This document shows, in pieces, positions 42,242-45,232 of a stretch of DNA of 45,232 nucleotides. The first letter of the stretch is position 1. Every line of letters starts with the position of its first letter. Source of the DNA: Novispirillum itersonii subsp. itersonii ATCC 12639 (GTDB lineage Bacteria; Pseudomonadota; Alphaproteobacteria; Rhodospirillales; Rhodospirillaceae). The translations under genes were made by a program, and so were the position numbers. The notes under the pieces are model-generated. The model made no database searches. It had not been told where the DNA came from and saw nothing but the letters and a program-made list of their open reading frames with translations. The DNA lies in NCBI RefSeq assembly GCF_000381985.1, contig NZ_KB907355.1, positions 1-45,232 of the forward strand, in the 5' to 3' direction.

Positions 42242-43450
42242 ATGGAACTCTCACCCCGTACCTCGTCGTACAGCGTTAACAGGACTCAGATCGCGGTACG
42301 GTCCCAGACGACACATCCCACCGTCCTCCCTCTCCCTGCCTATACGGCACGAGAACTGCGTGACCTTCCAATCCCCCCTCGGGATTGGGTTTTCGGAACC
42401 TTTTGCATGACCGAAGCCATCTCCCTTCTGGTCGGCGCCCCCGGCTCCGGAAAATCAACTTACGCGCTGCATGTTGCCTGTGCTGTTGCCGCAGGCCAAG
42501 ACTGGGGCGGTCAGCACGTCCCCATCCCTCGCCCGACGATTTATATCTCGGCGGAAGACTCGAAAATGGAAACCATGCGGCGGCTGGCGGCAACAACCGC
42601 GCACCTTGGTATCCCGGAAAATACTCTGGACAATATTCACATTGTCGCAGGGCAGACACTGCGGCTTGGCCCACGCAGCGGAGGGGGGACGCCCTCCCAG
42701 AACATGGTCCATCGCATTCTTGCGCTGATCGAAAAGACCGGGGCCGGGCTGGTCGTTATCGATCCCCTGATCGAAGTGCATGATGCTGACGAAAACTCGA
42801 ATGACGCCATGGGGCGCGTCATCGCAGATATCAGGCGGATTGCCCAGATCGGGAATACGGCAGTCCTGCTAATCCATCACTCCGGCAAGTCACAGGGGGG
42901 AGCCGGGGATCAGAATCTGTCTCGGGGAGCCAGCGCCATCAACGGCGCGGTCAGAGCAATCGCGACCCTGACTCACCACACCGATGAGGAAACCATCACC
43001 GACAATCCTGGAGCCGAATACGTCCGGTTCGATATCGCAAAGGCCAACTACTCCGCAAAGGGAAAATCCAGCGTTTTCCGGAAGGAAACCGTTGAGCTGC
43101 CCAATGGAGACACGGTCGGCGTCCTGACCGAGAAGGCCCTTTCCGCGACCGAAGACAGATCTATCAGGTCATACGATCTTGAACAGATTTCGGAAGCGGC
43201 AGCAAACATCCTGACCGAAAAGATCAGCATCAACAAATTGGCGGCACAGGCTTTTGCTCAGAATCAGGAGCTCTTTCCCGGGATCAGTTGCTCCGACCAG
43301 ACCCGGGCACCCCAACGCCTGCGCGAACTGCTGAAGACCGCAATCAGGAAGCATCCGACCGTCGGCTCGAAAACCATGACCATCTTTGATGATGTGTCTG
43401 CCGGGCCGTCCGGGAAAACGACGTTCGTCGATATCGCACCCCCCGGCTAA
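42242..43450 (+). CDS. RepA/RecA-fold AAA ATPase (mobile-element replication helicase type)
   Basis: The 402-aa protein carries Walker A LLVGAPGSGKSTYALHVACA (GAPGSGKS about 65-72), the motif TIYISAEDSKMETMRRLAA, Walker B GLVVIDPLIEVHDADENSND and a sensor VLLIHHSGKSQGG, exactly as in hexameric RepA-like helicases and AAA_25 proteins of plasmids and islands. An ending winged-helix-like region (ISINKLAAQAFAQNQELF) may bind DNA. It probably unwinds an element origin or recruits host replication proteins. It lies between the AT-rich stretch and a region of short repeats. GAAAGGG is 13 bases before the ATG, a weak initiation site. Confidence 0.85.
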   Translation: MELSPRTSSYSVNRTQIAVRSQTTHPTVLPLPAYTARELRDLPIPPRDWVFGTFCMTEAISLLVGAPGSGKSTYALHVACAVAAGQDWGGQHVPIPRPTIYISAEDSKMETMRRLAATTAHLGIPENTLDNIHIVAGQTLRLGPRSGGGTPSQNMVHRILALIEKTGAGLVVIDPLIEVHDADENSNDAMGRVIADIRRIAQIGNTAVLLIHHSGKSQGGAGDQNLSRGASAINGAVRAIATLTHHTDEETITDNPGAEYVRFDIAKANYSAKGKSSVFRKETVELPNGDTVGVLTEKALSATEDRSIRSYDLEQISEAAANILTEKISINKLAAQAFAQNQELFPGISCSDQTRAPQRLRELLKTAIRKHPTVGSKTMTIFDDVSAGPSGKTTFVDIAPPG

Positions 43451-43475
43451 CTGACGCCCTCCCGACTTCCAGACT

Positions 43476-43498
43476 CCCCTGCCGCCAAGCGGCAGGGG
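43476..43498 (+). terminator. Hairpin between the RepA-like gene and the next small gene
   Basis: CCCCTGCCGC (43476-43485) pairs perfectly with GCGGCAGGGG (43489-43498) around a 3-nt loop. There is no T-run. It ends 17 bases before the ATG at 43516, so it is in the leader of that gene and downstream of repA. Confidence 0.6.
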
Positions 43499-43515
43499 GC
43501 ACAAGGAGACAACCG

Positions 43516-43698
43516 ATGGACATTGACGGAAACGAAAACCACGACGACGAAGAGGATTACAGCCATATCACAACAGGAGAGGCTTTGCTCAGCGCGAACC
43601 TTCCTCACGATCTGGAAGAGGAAATCTTCGGTTGCCTGCCCCTGAAAGAACAGAAAGCATTCCTGAAACTCTGGGATAAGAAATACCCTTTTTCGTGA
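43516..43698 (+). CDS. Small acidic protein of unknown function (60 aa)
   Basis: The ribosome site AAGGAG precedes ATG by eight bases. The product MDIDGNENHDDEEDYSHITT is very acidic at the N-terminus, followed by GEALLSANLPHDLEEEIFGC and LPLKEQKAFLKLWDKKYPFS. No family is recognised. The good initiation site, the helical C-terminal part and the position in the element support a real gene. It could bind a partner protein or mimic DNA, which is speculation from its charge. Confidence 0.6.
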   Translation: MDIDGNENHDDEEDYSHITTGEALLSANLPHDLEEEIFGCLPLKEQKAFLKLWDKKYPFS

Positions 43699-43730
43699 CT
43701 TGATTGCCCAAAGGGCATGCTCAGAGGCGT

Positions 43731-43753
43731 AATCCGCCAATCCGCAGATCCGC
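43731..43753 (+). repeat. Iteron-like 8-bp tandem repeats
   Basis: AATCCGCC, AATCCGCA and GATCCGCT start at 43731, 43739 and 43747. Further ATCCGC and GCGGAT copies occur in the adjacent palindrome (43780-43786 and 43806-43811). GTAATCC (43729-43735) and GGATTAC (43764-43770) form an outer inverted repeat. Spacing and clustering fit protein-binding sites, for instance for Rep or excisionase. Confidence 0.6.
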
Positions 43754-43770
43754 TATTATAAGAGGATTAC

Positions 43771-43821
43771 GGATCCCATCATCCGCAAAGCCGCTTAGGC
43801 GGCTAGCGGATGATGGGATCC
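43771..43821. repeat. Large perfect palindrome with inner hairpin
   Basis: GGATCCCATCATCCGC (43771-43786) pairs perfectly with GCGGATGATGGGATCC (43806-43821). The loop contains a second stem AGCCGC-TTAG-GCGGCT (43789-43804). The whole can form a 51-nt cruciform. No T-run follows. A recombination site, an origin, or a transposon-like insertion end are possibilities. Confidence 0.75.
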
Positions 43822-43823
43822 TA

Positions 43824-43863
43824 CCCCAAGCGCCTGAGCCCGGCCCCAAGCGCCTGAGCCCGG
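43824..43863. repeat. Perfect 20-bp tandem duplication
   Basis: CCCCAAGCGCCTGAGCCCGG occurs twice back to back, at 43824-43843 and 43844-43863. It starts three bases after the palindrome, so it is part of the same compact non-coding array. Confidence 0.85.
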
Positions 43864-43933
43864 CGCATCGGTCCCATTTCATTCCGTTGGCCCGGCCTTT
43901 TGCCGCTGCCGAAACGCACAACGGAGACCCTCG

Positions 43934-44011
43934 ATGCCCCTATGGATTCCGATCGTTGTTCTGGTTGCCACCGAAGTCGCCAAGGCGCTGCTGGACCAGA
44001 AGAAGCCCTGA
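43934..44011 (+). CDS. 25-aa single-helix membrane peptide
   Basis: ATG 43934 is preceded by GGAG nine bases upstream. The peptide is MPLWIPIVVLVATEVAKALL, then DQKKP and a TGA stop. A hydrophobic helix of about 16 residues followed by a basic tail fits a small membrane protein. Such peptides can be toxins, holin-like factors or leader peptides. A strong hairpin lies 29 nt downstream. The coding claim rests on initiation site and composition only. Confidence 0.5.
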   Translation: MPLWIPIVVLVATEVAKALLDQKKP

Positions 44012-44040
44012 GCCCAGCCCCACATCTCACCGCCGCCAGA

Positions 44041-44068
44041 AGGCCACAGACTGCCCGGTCTGTGGCCT
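44041..44068 (+). terminator. Hairpin after the 25-aa peptide and before the 108-aa gene
   Basis: AGGCCACAGAC (44041-44051) pairs perfectly with GTCTGTGGCCT (44058-44068) around a 6-nt loop, followed by TTCTG. It lies 24 bases upstream of ATG 44093. It fits a terminator for the 25-aa peptide and an attenuator for the next gene. Confidence 0.7.
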
Positions 44069-44092
44069 TTCTGCTGCCCGAAAGAGACTGCC

Positions 44093-44419
44093 ATGCCCCT
44101 TTCCGATCTCCCGTCCCTTGCGGTCCTGATCGACCGTTTCTCTGATCCCGATGATCCCCGGATCATCACCACCGTGTCCTTCCCCTCTGCCCGACAGGCC
44201 GGAGCCGATCCCGGCGGCATCCTGCCCTATCTCGCCCGCTTCGGCAGAAGCCCGGCCTGCCTCGATGATCTTCTGGCCTGCGTCAATGCCCTGCCCGACG
44301 AGGAGGAGCTCCACGCGTGGCCGGTTCAGGAAGGCATCGCCGTCTCCATCGCCAGCGAGGACGCATGGTTCCTCTTCACCCCCCGACCGGAGACCCGCCC
44401 ATGTCCGGTTTCTTCCTGA
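44093..44419 (+). CDS. Hypothetical protein (108 aa) of the element
   Basis: The product begins MPLSDLPSLAVLIDRFSDPD and has DPRIITTVSFPSARQAGADP and LLACVNALPDEEELHAWPVQ. I recognise no family. The initiation site (AAGAGA) is weak. Its 3' end overlaps the next start by 19 bases, which suggests a coupled pair. It has no membrane segment. Confidence 0.55.
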   Translation: MPLSDLPSLAVLIDRFSDPDDPRIITTVSFPSARQAGADPGGILPYLARFGRSPACLDDLLACVNALPDEEELHAWPVQEGIAVSIASEDAWFLFTPRPETRPCPVSS

Positions 44420-44739
44420 CCGATCTACCGCCCCTGTGGTCCACCGATGCCTGCGAGACCGACCAGCTGGTTCTGCCCTTCCGCCTGTCCTGCCGCTGGC
44501 ATCAGCTGACGTGGTTTCCGGTCGAGCGCACCGACGATGTTTTCTATGGCCTCACCCTGCGGACCATCCCCGAATGGCGGCATTTCCATCTGCGGGAGCT
44601 GACCGCCCGCTACGGCGGCCATGCGGTCCTGACCGATCCGGACCACATCCCGGCACCGGCATCAGAGATTGCCGGTCTGGTCCGCCACGCTCTGCTGGAC
44701 CTCTCCCGCTTCCATCCGTCAGACCCGCCCCTGCCTTAA
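44401..44739 (+). CDS. DUF2958-like small protein (112 aa)
   Basis: The start at ATG 44401 has GGAG nine bases upstream; the frame is open further upstream to 44317 but inside the previous gene. The segments MSGFFLTDLPPLWSTDACET, WHQLTWFPVERTDDVFYGLT and EWRHFHLRELTARYGGHAVL recall the DUF2958 family of mobile-element proteins (a Trp-rich start, FfG motif, then E-x-x-x-F-x-L-x-E-L). The match is by eye and moderate. DUF2958 proteins commonly occur in integrative and plasmid-borne elements; function is unknown. Confidence 0.6.
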   Translation: MSGFFLTDLPPLWSTDACETDQLVLPFRLSCRWHQLTWFPVERTDDVFYGLTLRTIPEWRHFHLRELTARYGGHAVLTDPDHIPAPASEIAGLVRHALLDLSRFHPSDPPLP

Positions 44740-44782
44740 GCTCCCGTTTCCCCCGCAAAAGACCGCAAACAGCCTATTGTTG

Positions 44783-44802
44783 CCCCCGGTATCCGCCGGG
44801 GG
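44783..44802 (+). terminator. Hairpin in the leader of the integrase gene
   Basis: CCCCCGG (44783-44789) pairs perfectly with CCGGGGG (44796-44802) around a 6-nt loop, followed by TCCTCTTGTCC. It ends 29 nt before the integrase ATG at 44832. Confidence 0.55.
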
Positions 44803-44831
44803 TCCTCTTGTCCTCGGGGAGTCCCCTTATC

Positions 44832-45232
44832 ATGAAAGCCCGCCTCACTGCCGCGCTGGCAAAAGCCCCTCCCGCCGTTCCAGACGGAAGCCGGAAGCTG
44901 CGGATCAGCGATACCGAGATCGCCGGTTTCACCATGGAAGTCTGGCCCACCGGCGGCATCGTCTACTGGTTCCGGTATACCGCTGCCGACCGGCGCAGCC
45001 GCGAAATCAAGATCGGCAAGGCGCGGGATATCAGCACCGATCAGGCCCGCAGGAAAGCAAAGGAGCTGCGGGCTCAGGTGTCCCTGAGCGGCGATCCGGC
45101 GGCCCAGCGCGACCGCCTCCGCGCCATCCCCAGCTTTGCTGATTTCGTCACCGGCCAGTATCTGCCCTATGCCCGCGAACGGTTACGGTCCTACCGTGAC
45201 CATGAGTCCTTCTGCCGTCTCCGCCTGCTTCC
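44832..45232 (+). CDS. Tyrosine-type integrase, N-terminal 133 aa (cut by window edge)
   Basis: The open frame starts MKARLTAALAKAPPAVPDGS and shows the arm-type DNA-binding domain: RISDTEIAGFTMEVWPTGGI, YWFRYTAADRRSREIKIGKA and ISTDQARRKAKELRAQVSLS, followed by the start of the SAM-like core-binding domain (FADFVTGQYLPYARERLRSY). This DUF4102-type pattern is common in phage and island integrases that target tRNA genes. The catalytic Arg-His-Tyr part lies outside. It probably acts on the tRNA-Lys site seen at 30915-30960. ATG choice is supported by a short distance from a hairpin; no strong ribosome site is visible. Confidence 0.88.
   Translation, partial: MKARLTAALAKAPPAVPDGSRKLRISDTEIAGFTMEVWPTGGIVYWFRYTAADRRSREIKIGKARDISTDQARRKAKELRAQVSLSGDPAAQRDRLRAIPSFADFVTGQYLPYARERLRSYRDHESFCRLRLL

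Larger units (their letters stand above)
30915..45232. mobile_element. Integrated genomic island or phage-satellite-like element (left 14.3 kb; right end outside)
   Basis: The left limit is the tRNA-Lys fragment. A tyrosine integrase at 44832 runs out of the window. Between them lie a defence-type operon, an AlpA-like factor, a RepA-like ATPase, tiny ORFs and a transposase remnant. The gene order, with integrase at one end and defence cargo at the other, resembles P4-like satellites and tRNA-targeting islands. No capsid or conjugation genes are seen, so it would need a helper or only be mobilised by excision. Confidence 0.8.

Noticed and set aside
42013-42279. 88-aa plus-strand frame before the RepA-like gene
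   Set aside because: No ribosome site, no recognisable family and overlap with the RepA-like start.
1-45232. CRISPR arrays, rRNA genes, riboswitches
   Set aside because: No regularly spaced repeats of CRISPR length, no rRNA segments and no recognised riboswitch motif were seen.

Overview
The window is GC-rich DNA from an alphaproteobacterium, most likely a Rhodospirillales-type organism. That placement is an inference from gene families, codon use and an alphaproteobacterial-style Zur box; nothing in the window fixes the genus. It divides into about 31 kb of chromosome (1 to about 30,915) and the left 14.3 kb of an integrated element (about 30,915 to beyond 45,232).

Chromosome, left part (1-11,518): a long minus-strand operon encodes two periplasmic substrate-binding proteins, a complete LivHMGF-type ABC importer, an iron-containing alcohol dehydrogenase, a hotdog thioesterase and a succinate-semialdehyde-type dehydrogenase cut by the window edge. 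Next to it lies a two-component pair, a membrane sensor kinase and an NtrC-class activator. A consensus sigma-54 promoter (8250-8265) sits upstream of the first operon gene, and an array of near-identical palindromic elements (8326-8401) lies about 90-160 bp upstream of its predicted start. Together these form a complete sigma-54 regulatory circuit. The enzymes suggest uptake and oxidation of a short omega-hydroxy acid or diol, for example 4-hydroxybutyrate.

Chromosome, middle (11,627-25,316): a DUF1826 gene behind a Zur-like operator; a CHASE3 chemoreceptor; an aconitase X and ornithine-cyclodeaminase-family pair (cis-3-hydroxyproline to proline route) diverging from an XRE-cupin regulator across a palindromic operator; a pqiA-pqiA-pqiB-pqiC envelope lipid-transport operon; a group with an oxidase-like/NnrS-like membrane protein, a hemerythrin protein and a DUF2249-like protein with FNR/Dnr-like boxes, suggesting nitrosative or oxygen stress; an MgtC/SapB protein; and a small protein with a possible PD-(D/E)XK nuclease core.

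Chromosome, right part (25,372-30,491): a LolA-like protein, an RND/MMPL exporter carrying a C-terminal cyclic-nucleotide-binding-like domain, and an outer-membrane beta-barrel, all in one operon.

Integrated element (30,915 onward): the left end is a 46-nt 3' fragment of a tRNA-Lys(CTT) gene on the minus strand, with native tRNA terminators still to its left. A tyrosine integrase starts at 44,832 and runs off the window. The geometry predicts an intact tRNA-Lys beyond the right edge. The element carries a five-gene minus-strand defence-type operon: a previously easy-to-miss 58-aa ribbon-helix-helix-like protein, DUF499 ATPase, DUF3780, DUF1156 DNA methyltransferase, and a phospholipase-D/SNF2 helicase. 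The right arm holds an AlpA-like factor, a RepA/RecA-fold ATPase, several tiny genes, strong hairpins just upstream of start codons, and an iteron/palindrome region that could be an origin or recombination site. The layout resembles a phage satellite or small genomic island with a defence cargo at the end opposite the integrase.
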